11,633 nt of DNA from DASSUW01 sp036520135 (GTDB taxonomy: Bacteria; Actinomycetota; Thermoleophilia; Solirubrobacterales; Solirubrobacteraceae), in assembly GCA_036520135.1 (NCBI GenBank), contig DATDKF010000041.1:1-11633 (forward strand). Direction: 5' to 3'. The notes beneath the pieces were generated by a model that was not told where the DNA came from, did no database searches, and saw nothing but the letters and a program-made list of their open reading frames with translations. Positions 1-7,555 of this stretch are shown one piece after another. The translations under genes and the position numbers were made by a program. How positions within the stretch are numbered: the first letter of the stretch is position 1; each line of letters starts with the position of its first letter.

Positions 1-40
1 GCTGCTCGCGACCCACCCAGAGATCTCGGTCATCAAGTAA
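1..40 (+). CDS. 3' end of upstream gene, probably the first YrbE/MlaE permease (partial)
   Basis: Only the last 12 codons and the TAA stop (38-40) are visible; the frame starts at base 2 and reads LLATHPEISVIK. The stop overlaps the next ATG by one base (TAATG), so the two genes are very likely co-transcribed and translationally coupled. Mce loci normally carry two adjacent YrbE permease genes before the mce genes, and the next gene is a YrbE. The simplest reading is therefore that this is the C-terminus of the first permease. That identity rests on context alone, because 12 residues are too few to recognise a family. Confidence 0.5.
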   Translation, partial: LLATHPEISVIK

Positions 41-837
41 TGGGCAACCTCGTAGTAACGCCCAAGAACTGGCTCGCCGCGATGGGCGACGTCGTCAAGT
101 TCGGCGCGCGCGTGTTCGGCGAGGTCTTCGGGCTGCGCGTGTTCCGCTTCTTCGGCGAGGCGCTGCGCCAGGCCGGGCTGCTGATCCTGTCCTCGACGCT
201 CGTGATCTGGGGCCTGATCTTCATCATCGGCCTGCAGTGCGGCATCGAGGGCGCGTACTTCAACCGCTCCGTCGGCGCGCCCGCCTACGCCGGCGTCTTC
301 GCCGCCTGGTGCGACCTGCGCGAGCTGGTGCCGTACGCGTTCGGCTACATGATGGCCGCGAAGGTCGGCACCGGCATCGTCGCCGAGCTCGGCTCGATGC
401 GGATCTCCGACGAGATCGACGCGCTCGAGGTCATGGGCATCTCCTCGATGACGTTCCTGTGCGCGACGCGCCTGCTGGCCGCCTGGATGGTGCTCCCGTT
501 CATGTACCTGGCCGGGATCGGCGCCGGCTTCTTCGCGTCTTACCTGGCGGTGGTGCAGCAGATCGGCGAGGTGTCCAGCGGCGGCTACTCGCTGGTCTTC
601 TGGATGTTCCAGAACCCACCCGACCTGCTGTACAGCGTGATCAAGGGCATGGCGATGGCCACGGTGATCGTGGTCGTCGGCTGCTATTACGGATACACGG
701 CGAGCGGCGGGCCCGTCGGCGTCGGCACCGCGACGGCGAAATCGATGGTGCTCAACATCGTGCTCGTGCATCTCATCGGGATGCTGGGCACGCAGCTTTT
801 CTGGGGCGCCAACCCGCGGGCGCCAATCGGAGGATGA
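40..837 (+). CDS. YrbE/MlaE-family ABC transporter permease of an Mce system
   Basis: A 265-residue integral membrane protein of the usual MlaE/YrbE length. It should form the cytoplasmic-membrane channel of the Mce lipid transporter, paired with the ATPase encoded next and capped by the Mce proteins. An amphipathic N-terminal stretch (about residues 10-40) precedes hydrophobic segments near 46-66, 83-105, 137-172, 203-218 and 233-255. The family hallmark is the acidic coupling region at about 106-133, with AELGSMRISDEIDALEVMG contacting the ATPase. A second conserved block, GGPVGVGTATAKSMV, lies at 223-237. The ATG at 40 shares a base with the previous stop, which supports this start. By position it is the second (B) permease. 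Mce operons use two YrbE proteins, probably as a heterodimer, and the other is presumably just upstream. Family assignment is firm; the lipid carried is unknown. Confidence 0.95.
   Translation: MGNLVVTPKNWLAAMGDVVKFGARVFGEVFGLRVFRFFGEALRQAGLLILSSTLVIWGLIFIIGLQCGIEGAYFNRSVGAPAYAGVFAAWCDLRELVPYAFGYMMAAKVGTGIVAELGSMRISDEIDALEVMGISSMTFLCATRLLAAWMVLPFMYLAGIGAGFFASYLAVVQQIGEVSSGGYSLVFWMFQNPPDLLYSVIKGMAMATVIVVVGCYYGYTASGGPVGVGTATAKSMVLNIVLVHLIGMLGTQLFWGANPRAPIGG
829..833 (+). promoter_or_regulatory. Shine-Dalgarno that decides the ATPase start
   Basis: GGAGG at 829-833 lies inside the last codons of the permease gene. It directly abuts the ATG at 834, too close to serve it. It is 9 bases ahead of the in-frame GTG at 843, a normal spacing. 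This favours GTG 843 as the ATPase start. Against it, an ATG at 834 would give the same ATGA overlap seen at most later junctions. Confidence 0.6.
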
Positions 838-842
838 AGAAC

Positions 843-1655
843 GTGGCCGAACGCGACGACGAGTTCAAGTGGCACACCGGCACGCAGCGCCCGACCGGCG
901 TGGGCGATGCCGTCGAGTTCGTGGACGTCCACAAGTCGTTCGGCCGCAACCGCATCCTGCGCGGGCTGAACATGGCCATCCCCGAGGGCAAGATCTCGAT
1001 GATCCTCGGCCCGTCCGGCACCGGGAAGTCGGTCTGCATCAAGCACATGGTCGGCCTGCTGTACCCCGACGAGGGCGACGTCCTGGTGCACGGCGAGTCG
1101 GTCCCCGGCATGGCCGACGACGACCTGTTCGACATGCGCAAGAAGTTCGGCGTGCTGTTCCAGGACGGCGCGCTGTTCGGCTCGATGAACCTCTACGACA
1201 ACGTCGCGTTCCCGCTCCGTCAGCACACCGACAAGGGCGAGGACGAGATCGAGGACATCGTCATGCGGCGCCTGCGGGAGGTGGGCCTCGAGGGCTCGAC
1301 CGACAAGATGCCGAACGAGCTCTCCGGCGGCATGCGCAAGCGCGCCGGCTTCGCCCGCGCGCTCGTGCTCGACCCCGACATCGTGCTCTTCGACGAGCCC
1401 GACTCCGGCCTGGACCCCGTCCGCACCGCGCTTCTGTGCGAGCTGATCAAGGAGGTCCACGAGGAGAACGGCGGCGCCTACGTGGTGATCACACACGACA
1501 TCATGTCGGCCAAGCGCGTGGCCGAGTACATCGCCGTGCTGTGGCGCGGGCGGATCGTCGAATCGGGCCCCGCCGAGGACCTCTTCAGCTCCGACAACCA
1601 GTTCGTGCGCCAGTTCCTCAGCGGTGCTTCACAGGGCCCGCTGGGCATGGAATAA
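843..1655 (+). CDS. ABC transporter ATP-binding protein, MlaF/MceG (Mkl) type
   Basis: A 270-residue ATPase (273 if ATG 834 is used) that should power the Mce lipid transporter from the cytoplasmic face. All nucleotide-binding motifs are intact: Walker A GPSGTGKS (56-63), Q-loop FQDG (Q107), signature LSGGMRKR (160-167), Walker B with catalytic Glu IVLFDEP (180-186; E185), D-loop SGLDP (188-192) and switch His in ITHD (H218). The DSGLDPVRT stretch matches what I recall of the Mkl/MceG and MlaF branch of ABC ATPases. Past the H-loop the protein has the usual short regulatory tail and no extra domain. In mycobacteria the Mce ATPase (mkl/mceG) is a single gene unlinked to the mce operons. Here it lies between the permease and the first mce gene, so the locus carries its own motor. 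Start choice: GTG 843 has a well-spaced GGAGG; ATG 834 is the alternative. Confidence 0.95.
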   Translation: MAERDDEFKWHTGTQRPTGVGDAVEFVDVHKSFGRNRILRGLNMAIPEGKISMILGPSGTGKSVCIKHMVGLLYPDEGDVLVHGESVPGMADDDLFDMRKKFGVLFQDGALFGSMNLYDNVAFPLRQHTDKGEDEIEDIVMRRLREVGLEGSTDKMPNELSGGMRKRAGFARALVLDPDIVLFDEPDSGLDPVRTALLCELIKEVHEENGGAYVVITHDIMSAKRVAEYIAVLWRGRIVESGPAEDLFSSDNQFVRQFLSGASQGPLGME

Positions 1656-1768
1656 GCGGCGTCGCCGTCCCGGGAGGGACGATAGGGTTCCCCCTTCGGA
1701 TTTTCTGGGGGATGTAGCGGAGAGGGAGTGCCGAGCCCGACGAATCATCGCGTGAGGGAGCGTCGTCT
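1656..1768 (+). promoter_or_regulatory. Intergenic leader between the ATPase and the first mce gene
   Basis: This 113-base stretch is the only real gap in the window. It has a 6-bp perfect hairpin (CGTCCC 1666-1671, loop GGGA, GGGACG 1676-1681). A weaker hairpin follows, TCCCCC 1689-1694 paired with GGGGGA 1707-1712 across a 12-base loop. There is no T-run of the kind that would make either a standard intrinsic terminator. I see no convincing -35/-10 pair. It could hold an internal promoter, an RNA processing site or a partial attenuator that sets permease/ATPase expression against Mce expression. Which of these is unknown. Confidence 0.3.
1754..1760 (+). promoter_or_regulatory. Ribosome binding site of the first mce gene
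   Basis: GAGGGAG at 1754-1760 lies 8 bases before the GTG start at 1769. It decides that start: the frame is closed by a TAG at 1715 and has no start codon between there and 1769. It is the strongest Shine-Dalgarno in the mce part of the operon, as expected for the one mce gene that cannot rely on translational coupling. Confidence 0.7.
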
Positions 1769-3112
1769 GTGACGGTGGCCAGGGCTGCCACGGCCGGCGC
1801 GCTCGCCCTGGCCGTGGCGCTCGCGGTCTGGCTACTGCTCTTCAAGGGCGACGGCGGGACCGAGTACACGCTGGTCTTCCAGAACGCCGGGCAGCTCGTC
1901 AAGGACGACGACGTGCAGGTCGGCGGCCGCCGCATCGGCTCGGTGCGCGACATCGAGCTGACCTCCGACAACCAGGCGGCCGTCCACGTCACGGTGCAGG
2001 AGCCGTACGCGCCGCTGCGCGAGGGCACCCAGGCGGTCATCCGCCTCACGTCGCTGTCCGGCGTCGCGAACCGCTACATCGCGCTCACGCCGGGGCCGCC
2101 CGACGCCAAGGAGCTGCCCGAGGGCGCGCGGCTGTCCACCGACTCGACGACCGACGTCGTCGACCTCGACCAGATCTTCAACACGCTCGACGAGAAGACG
2201 TCGGGCGATCTGGCGGACGTCATCAAGGGCTTCGCCACCCAGTACCGGGGCAAGGGCGAGCAGGTCGGCCTGTCGGCGAAGTACTTCAACCCGCTGCTGT
2301 CGACCTCGCGCGGGCTCGTCCAGCAGGTGACCGAGGACGAGGGCGCCCTGACGCGCTTCCTCGTGAACTCCTCGCGGGCCGTCGAGACGATCGCCGAGCG
2401 CCGCGACGACCTCGCCGACCTCGTCTCCAACACCAACGCGACCGCGTCGGCGATCGGGCAGGAGAACGTCGCGCTGGCGCGCGCGCTCGGGCTGCTGCCG
2501 ACCACGCTGCGGCGGGCCAACACGACGTTCGTGAACCTGCGCGCGACGCTCGACGACCTCGACGTGCTGGTCGCCGAGTCCAAGCCCGCGACCAAGGACC
2601 TCGCGCCGTTCCTGCGCGAGCTGCGGCCGCTGATCGCCGCGGCGCGGCCGACGATCCACGACCTGCGCATGGTCGTCTCGCTGAGCGGGCCCAACAACGA
2701 CCTCGTCGACGCCACGCGCAAATTGCCGCAGCTGCAGCGGGTCGCCTCGCCGGCGTTCCGCAACGGGACGCAGGCGCTGAAGAAGGCCGACCCGGTCCTG
2801 AGGTTCGCGCGGCCCTACACGCCGGACCTCGTCGGCTGGCTGCGCGACTTCGGCCAGGGCTCCTCCAACTACGACGCCAACGGCCACTTCGCGCGCATCC
2901 AGCCGATCTTCAACGCGTTCCAGTTCACCGACAACCCGGCCGGCGGCGTGCTGACGCCGATCCCGCCGGCCGACCGCTTCGACGGTTTCGAGACCGGCCA
3001 GATCAAGCGCTGCCCGGGCGCCGCGACGCAAGCCCCCGCCGACGGCTCGGCGCCGTTCACCGACGGCGGCTCGCTCGACTGCGATCCCTCGCTGAGGCTG
3101 CCCGGGCCATGA
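1769..3112 (+). CDS. Mce family protein, position A (MlaD domain, lipid-tube subunit)
   Basis: A 447-residue substrate-binding subunit of the Mce transporter, anchored by one N-terminal helix (about 5-25) with the rest outside the cytoplasm. The MlaD domain spans roughly 31-108, with the core VQVGGRRIGSV at 49-59. Next come the shared VDLDQIF motif (131-137), a GKG landmark (161-163), three 21-residue helical repeats (176-238) and LP at 243-244. A proline-punctuated helix follows (prolines 273, 280, 287, 294, 308). The C-terminal tail has the D-x-x-G motif (D369, G372, R376) and the protein's only two cysteines, C415 and C438, a likely disulfide. It is the only mce gene here preceded by a gap and its own ribosome binding site; the start is GTG. 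Its stop overlaps the next start (ATGA). In order it corresponds to mceA, but the letter is positional and not proven by phylogeny. Confidence 0.93.
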   Translation: MTVARAATAGALALAVALAVWLLLFKGDGGTEYTLVFQNAGQLVKDDDVQVGGRRIGSVRDIELTSDNQAAVHVTVQEPYAPLREGTQAVIRLTSLSGVANRYIALTPGPPDAKELPEGARLSTDSTTDVVDLDQIFNTLDEKTSGDLADVIKGFATQYRGKGEQVGLSAKYFNPLLSTSRGLVQQVTEDEGALTRFLVNSSRAVETIAERRDDLADLVSNTNATASAIGQENVALARALGLLPTTLRRANTTFVNLRATLDDLDVLVAESKPATKDLAPFLRELRPLIAAARPTIHDLRMVVSLSGPNNDLVDATRKLPQLQRVASPAFRNGTQALKKADPVLRFARPYTPDLVGWLRDFGQGSSNYDANGHFARIQPIFNAFQFTDNPAGGVLTPIPPADRFDGFETGQIKRCPGAATQAPADGSAPFTDGGSLDCDPSLRLPGP

Positions 3113-4623
3113 GACGCGTCGCCGCCGTCCTCGTCCTGATCGTCGCCGCGACCGCGGTCGTCGTCATCGCGCTCGGCACCAGCGAGGAGGGCGGCTCCTA
3201 CAAGGTCCGCGCGATATTCGACAACGCCGGTTTCGTGATCCCGGGCGAGGACGTCAAGGTCGCCGGCGTCAAGGTCGGCAAGATCGACGCGGTCGAGCTC
3301 ACCGACGACTTCAAGGCCGCGGTCGTGCTCGACATCACCGACGAGGGCTACCAGGACTTCCGCGACGACGCCGAGTGCATCGTGCGCCCGCAGTCGCTGA
3401 TCGGCGAGCGCTTCGTCGAGTGCGAGCTCACGCAGGCGCGCCCCGTCGGCACCGAGCCGCCGCCCAAGCTCGCGAAGATCGACGACGGGCCGGGCAAGGG
3501 CCAGTACCTGCTGCCGGTCGACCGCACGAGCAAGTCCGTCGACCTCGACCTGATCAACAACATCATGCGCCGTCCGGTCCGCGAGCGGCTGTCGATCATC
3601 CTCGGCGACCTCGGCATCGGCGTCGCCGGCCGTGGCAAGGACCTCAACGAGGTCATCCGCCGCGCCGACCCGGCGCTCAAGGAGACCGACAAGGTCCTCA
3701 AGATCCTCGCCGATCAGAACGACGCGCTCGTGCGCCTCGCGGTCGACTCGGACAGGATCCTCGGCCCGCTGGCGCGCGAGCGCAGGCACGTCAGCGGCGC
3801 GATCGACAACGCGGGCGCTGTCGCGCGCGCCACCGCCGAGAAGGGCGAGGCCCTGCGGGCCGACATCGAGCGCCTGCCGGAGTTCCTGCGCCAGCTCACG
3901 CCGACGATGGTGCGGCTCGGCGCGCTGAGCGACGAGATGACGCCGGTGCTCAGCGACCTCGGCGCCGTGGCGCCGGACATCAACCGGATGATCATCGAGC
4001 TCGGGCCGTTCGCAGAGGCGGGGATCCCGGCCCTGACGTCGCTTGGCGAGGCGGCCGACCGCGGGACGCCGGCGGTGCGCGCGGCCCTTCCGGTCACCAA
4101 GGACCTGCGCAACCTCGCCGCGGTGGCGAAGCCGGTCGGCGCGAACCTGCGGAAGCTGCTCGAGTCGTTCCAGAAGACCGGCGGCATCGAGCGCGTGATG
4201 GACTACGTCTTCTACCAGGTGGCCGCCATCAACGGGTTCGACTCGTTCGGTCACTACCTGCGGGCCGGCCTGATCGTCAATCAGTGCTCGAACTACGCGA
4301 TCCAGGCCGTGTTCGGCTGCTCGGCGAACTTCTCGCAGGCGTCGGCGACCTCCGCCGTCGCCGCCGCGCGCGCGTCGGGCGACCCGACGCTCGAGCGCAC
4401 GGCGCTCGCGCTGTCGGGCACGCCGGTCACCGCGACGAAGCCGCACGAGAAGATGCAGCGGGCGAGCCGCCATCGCCGCGCCCGCAAGGACGCGCGGACC
4501 GCCGCGGTGCAGCCGAACGCGACGCTGACGCCGCAGGCCACCGCGACGCCGGCGCCGGCCGCCACGCCCCAGCAGTCGACGACCGACACGCTGCTCGACT
4601 ACCTGTTCGGGGGCGACGAATGA
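3109..4623 (+). CDS. Mce family protein, position B (with Thr/Pro/Ala-rich tail)
   Basis: A 504-residue Mce subunit. An N-terminal membrane anchor (4-23) leads into an MlaD domain (about 29-108, core VKVAGVKVGKI), then VDLDLINNIM (144-153), GRG (174-176), three 21-residue repeats (189-251) and LP (256-257). A long helix follows with prolines at 265, 279, 289, 300, 307, 321, 328 and 342. The tail carries D378-x-x-G381 and R385, plus C393 and C404. A second Cys pair, C90 and C105, lies inside the MlaD domain; no other Mce protein here has cysteines there. After about residue 440 the chain turns basic (Arg/Lys/His-rich) and then becomes a low-complexity Thr/Pro/Ala stretch. It ends in a short hydrophobic-acidic segment, TLLDYLFGGDE. 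The start ATG overlaps the previous stop and the stop overlaps the next start. It is an outside-membrane component of the lipid tube; ligand unknown. Confidence 0.93.
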   Translation: MRRVAAVLVLIVAATAVVVIALGTSEEGGSYKVRAIFDNAGFVIPGEDVKVAGVKVGKIDAVELTDDFKAAVVLDITDEGYQDFRDDAECIVRPQSLIGERFVECELTQARPVGTEPPPKLAKIDDGPGKGQYLLPVDRTSKSVDLDLINNIMRRPVRERLSIILGDLGIGVAGRGKDLNEVIRRADPALKETDKVLKILADQNDALVRLAVDSDRILGPLARERRHVSGAIDNAGAVARATAEKGEALRADIERLPEFLRQLTPTMVRLGALSDEMTPVLSDLGAVAPDINRMIIELGPFAEAGIPALTSLGEAADRGTPAVRAALPVTKDLRNLAAVAKPVGANLRKLLESFQKTGGIERVMDYVFYQVAAINGFDSFGHYLRAGLIVNQCSNYAIQAVFGCSANFSQASATSAVAAARASGDPTLERTALALSGTPVTATKPHEKMQRASRHRRARKDARTAAVQPNATLTPQATATPAPAATPQQSTTDTLLDYLFGGDE

Positions 4624-6020
4624 GGCGCGGAGCCGGGATCGCCGGCAACCCGGTCCTGATCGGCGCCGCGACGACGCTCGTCGTGCTCGTCGCGGTCTTC
4701 CTCGCCTACAACGCGAACCGCGGCCTGCCGTTCGTGCCGACCTACGAGCTCAAGGCCGAGGTGCCGAGCGCCGCCAACCTCGTCGTCGGCAACGACGTCC
4801 GGATCGGCGGCTCGCGCGTCGGCTTCGTCGGCGACATCGCGGCCAAGCGCCGCGACGATGGGACGACGATCGCCGTGCTGACGCTCACGCTCGAGCGCAG
4901 CGTCGCGCCGCTGCCGCGCGACTCGACGCTGATCATCCGGCCGAAATCGGCGCTCGGCCTCAAGTACGTCGAGGTCACGCGCGGGACCGACGCGCGCGGC
5001 TACGCGGACGGGGCGACGATGCCGATCAGCGCCGCCACGCCGACGCCCGTCGAGTTCGACGAGGTCCTGAGCATGTTCGACGACAAGACGCGCGCGGCCG
5101 TCGCCGTCAATACGACCGGTTTCGGCGACGCGTTCGCGGGCCGCGGCGAGTCGATCAACACCGCGATCGGCGCATTCCGGCCGCTGCTGCGCGACGTCGT
5201 GCCGGTCGCGCGCAACCTCGCGTCGCCGCAGACCAACCTGCGCCGTTTCGTCCGCTCGCTCGGCGACACCGCGGCGATCGTCGCGCCGGCCGCCGAGGCC
5301 CAGGCCGAGCTGTTCGTGAACCTCGACATCACGTTCCGCGCACTGCGCGAGGTCGCGCGCCCGTTCATCCAGGACTCGATCACCGGCGGGGTGCCGGCGC
5401 TCGACGCGGCGATCCGCAGCTTCCCGATCCAGCGCCCGTTCCTCGCCAACACCCAGGGGCTGTTCCACGAGCTGCGCCCGGGCGCCGCCGCGCTGCGCAC
5501 GTTCGCCCCGACGATCGCCGACGCGCTCGAGGAGGGCACGCGCGTGCTCCCGCGCACCCCGCCGTTCAACCGCCGGCTCGCGTCGCTGCTCGAGACGCTG
5601 CAGGACTTCGCCGAGGACCCGATGGTGCCGCGCGGCCTGCGCGCGACCACCACCGCGCTGCAGGAGCTCAACCCGACGCTGGCCTTCCTGACGCCGGCCC
5701 AGACGAAGTGCAACTACGTGACGCTGTGGTTCCGGAACATCTCCTCGCTGCTCAGCGAGGGTGACCGCAACGGCACCTGGCAGCGCTTCATCATCATCCC
5801 GACGCCGCAGGGGCCGAACAACGAGGGCGGCCCGTCGTCGGCGCCGGCGAACGGCCCGGACGAGGCCAACCACCTCCACACCAACCCGTACCCCAACACC
5901 GCGGCGCCGGGCCAGCCGAAGGAGTGCGAGGCCGGCAACGAGCCGTTCCAGCGCGGGCGCACCGTGCTCAGCAACCCGCCGGGAACGCAGTCGGGCAAGA
6001 CGGAGACGACGAAGCGATGA
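4620..6020 (+). CDS. Mce family protein, position C (short helical block)
   Basis: A 466-residue Mce subunit. The reading frame is open far upstream, but the ATG at 4620 overlaps the previous stop (ATGA) and is followed at once by a basic N-terminus and membrane anchor (11-31), so it is the start. The MlaD domain is about 39-121 (core VRIGGSRVGFV). Then come VEFDEVLSMFD (144-154), GRG (174-176) and only two 21-residue repeats (189-230), ending in LD (235-236) where four of the other five have LP at the same point of the ruler. The Asp-to-Leu distance (147 to 235) is 88 residues, 21 shorter than in four siblings. The tail holds C364 before the motif D382-x-x-G385-x-x-x-R389, then HLHTNPYPN (418-426) and C436 after it. 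This tail is Pro/Asn/Gly-rich and longer than in position A. A possible weak GGGG precedes the start; coupling is the likelier way it is translated. Confidence 0.93.
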   Translation: MRRGAGIAGNPVLIGAATTLVVLVAVFLAYNANRGLPFVPTYELKAEVPSAANLVVGNDVRIGGSRVGFVGDIAAKRRDDGTTIAVLTLTLERSVAPLPRDSTLIIRPKSALGLKYVEVTRGTDARGYADGATMPISAATPTPVEFDEVLSMFDDKTRAAVAVNTTGFGDAFAGRGESINTAIGAFRPLLRDVVPVARNLASPQTNLRRFVRSLGDTAAIVAPAAEAQAELFVNLDITFRALREVARPFIQDSITGGVPALDAAIRSFPIQRPFLANTQGLFHELRPGAAALRTFAPTIADALEEGTRVLPRTPPFNRRLASLLETLQDFAEDPMVPRGLRATTTALQELNPTLAFLTPAQTKCNYVTLWFRNISSLLSEGDRNGTWQRFIIIPTPQGPNNEGGPSSAPANGPDEANHLHTNPYPNTAAPGQPKECEAGNEPFQRGRTVLSNPPGTQSGKTETTKR

Positions 6021-7555
6021 GTCGTCCCAAGCAGCGCAGCCCCGTCACGATCGGCCTCATCGCCACGGCCGTGGTCGTCGTCCTGGTGTACCTGGGCTTC
6101 ACGAAGGACATCCCGTTCACCCGGTCGTTCGAGGTCAACGCCGTCTTCCAGTCGGCCAACTCGATCCGGCCCGGCTCGCCGGTGCGGATCGCCGGCGTCG
6201 AGGTCGGCAAGGTCAAGGAGGTCAAGCCGCAGGAGGGCACGGACGCTGCGGTCGTCGTGCTGCAGATCGACGACGACGGGCTGCCGCTGCACGCCGACGC
6301 CACGGCCAAGATCCGGCCGCGGATCTTCCTCGAGGGCAACTTCTTCGTCGACCTGACGTCCGGCTCGCCGGCGGCGCCCGAGCTCGACGACGGCGACACG
6401 CTGAAGGTCACGCAGACCGCCACGCCCGTCCAGCTCGACGAGGTGCTGACCTCGCTGCAGAAGGACTCGCGGCAGGACCTCAAGGACCTGCTCGACCAGC
6501 TCGCGGTGGCGCTGAACTCCAAGCCGACCGCGGCCGAGAACCGCAGCACCCACCCGCTGGCGCGCGGCGAGACGGCCGCCCAGTCGTTCAACGACGCCTA
6601 CGACGACATCCCGGACGCCGAGCGATCGACCTCGCAGGTGTTCGAGGCGCTCCTCGGCATCGAACCGGCGCGCGATCTCTCGCGGCTGCTCGACGGCACC
6701 GCACGCACGACCGGCGCGCTGATCCAGAACGAGAACGCGCTGCGCGGCCTGATCACGAACTTCAACGCAACGATGGCGGCGTTCGCCTCCGAGTCGCGCA
6801 ACCTGCGCCTCTCGGTCCGCGAGCTGCCGGGGACGCTGATCAGCGCCAACCGCGCGTTCACGTCGCTCAACGCGGCGTTCCCGCCCACGCGCGCGTTCGC
6901 GCGCGAGATCCTCCCGGGCGTCCGCGAGACGCCGGCGACGATCAAGGCGGCGTTCCCGTGGATCGAACAGGCGCGGCCGCTGATGGGCCCGAAGGAGCTC
7001 GGCGGCGTGGCGCAGGAGCTGGCGCCGGCGACGCGCGACTTCGCCCAGCTCACCGACGAGGCGATCGACCTGCTGCCGCAGACCAACCTCGCCTCGCGCT
7101 GCGCGACCGACGTGATCCTGCCGACCGGCGACGTCGTGCTGCAGGACGAGTTCACGACCGGCGTGGAGAACTACAAGGAGTTCTTCTACACGCTGGTCGG
7201 CCTGTCCGGCGAGGGCCAGAACTTCGACGGCAACGGCATGTACGTGCGCTTCCAGACGGGCGGCGGCCCGCACACGGTGTCGCTCGGCTCGGCGGGCTCG
7301 AGCACCCGCCAGCTGTTCGGCAACAACGTCGGCGTGCCGCTCGGCAACCGGCCGTTCTACCCCGGCCATCGCTCGCCGTACAAGCCGAAGGCCACGTGCT
7401 ACAAGCAGAAGCGGCCGAACCTCAACGGCCCGGCCGCCGCCAAGTCGCCGCCCACCGGCACCGCCGCCGCGGCACTCGCCGCGCGCAACGCGCTGCCGCT
7501 GCTGCGCAAGGAGCTGCGCCCGTTCGGCTCCAAGAAGGACGGGGCGCGCAAGTGA
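6017..7555 (+). CDS. Mce family protein, position D (extended helical block)
   Basis: A 512-residue Mce subunit, the longest here. The ATG at 6017 overlaps the previous stop, with GGAG 11 bases ahead. Membrane anchor 9-28; MlaD domain about 36-115 with core VRIAGVEVGKV; VQLDEVLTSLQKD motif 138-150. Between that motif and its Gly landmark (G184) it has 14 extra residues compared with all five siblings, a polar NSKPTAAENRSTHP segment near 167-180. There are 6 more between G184 and LP (270-271). Two clear 21-residue helical repeats (224-265) precede LP, with a weaker third before them. The tail has C362, then D404-x-x-G407-x-x-x-R411 in a FDGNGMYVRF context, then C461, and ends in a basic segment. 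The Cys placement either side of the D-x-x-G motif matches position C only. Stop and next start overlap as GTGA. Confidence 0.93.
   Translation: MSRPKQRSPVTIGLIATAVVVVLVYLGFTKDIPFTRSFEVNAVFQSANSIRPGSPVRIAGVEVGKVKEVKPQEGTDAAVVVLQIDDDGLPLHADATAKIRPRIFLEGNFFVDLTSGSPAAPELDDGDTLKVTQTATPVQLDEVLTSLQKDSRQDLKDLLDQLAVALNSKPTAAENRSTHPLARGETAAQSFNDAYDDIPDAERSTSQVFEALLGIEPARDLSRLLDGTARTTGALIQNENALRGLITNFNATMAAFASESRNLRLSVRELPGTLISANRAFTSLNAAFPPTRAFAREILPGVRETPATIKAAFPWIEQARPLMGPKELGGVAQELAPATRDFAQLTDEAIDLLPQTNLASRCATDVILPTGDVVLQDEFTTGVENYKEFFYTLVGLSGEGQNFDGNGMYVRFQTGGGPHTVSLGSAGSSTRQLFGNNVGVPLGNRPFYPGHRSPYKPKATCYKQKRPNLNGPAAAKSPPTGTAAAALAARNALPLLRKELRPFGSKKDGARK

Noticed and set aside
1666..1681. Intrinsic terminator after the ATPase gene.
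   Set aside because: The stem is only 6 bp and no T-run follows it; the downstream genes belong to the same transporter and need to be expressed.
1712..1717. Minimal start-stop ORF (ATG-TAG) in the leader, after a G-run.
   Set aside because: It is a chance six-base match. The preceding G-run abuts the ATG and is already part of a hairpin, and nothing else supports a translated leader.
3375..4619. Possible giant N-terminal extension of the position-C Mce protein (open frame of 881 codons).
   Set aside because: The upstream part is the out-of-frame shadow of position B and is Arg/Pro-rich with no domain. The membrane anchor follows ATG 4620 and that ATG overlaps the previous stop.
6188..6208. 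A 21-base identical copy at 6188-6208 and 7759-7779, considered as a DNA repeat or recombination site.
   Set aside because: Both copies are in the same codon phase and encode the conserved IAGVEVG core of the MlaD domain, so shared ancestry, protein constraint and codon bias explain it.
5761..7551. Possible giant extension of the position-E Mce protein (open frame of 1040 codons).
   Set aside because: Same reasoning: the upstream part is a shadow of positions C and D, and GTG 7552 sits in a GTGA overlap directly before the anchor helix.
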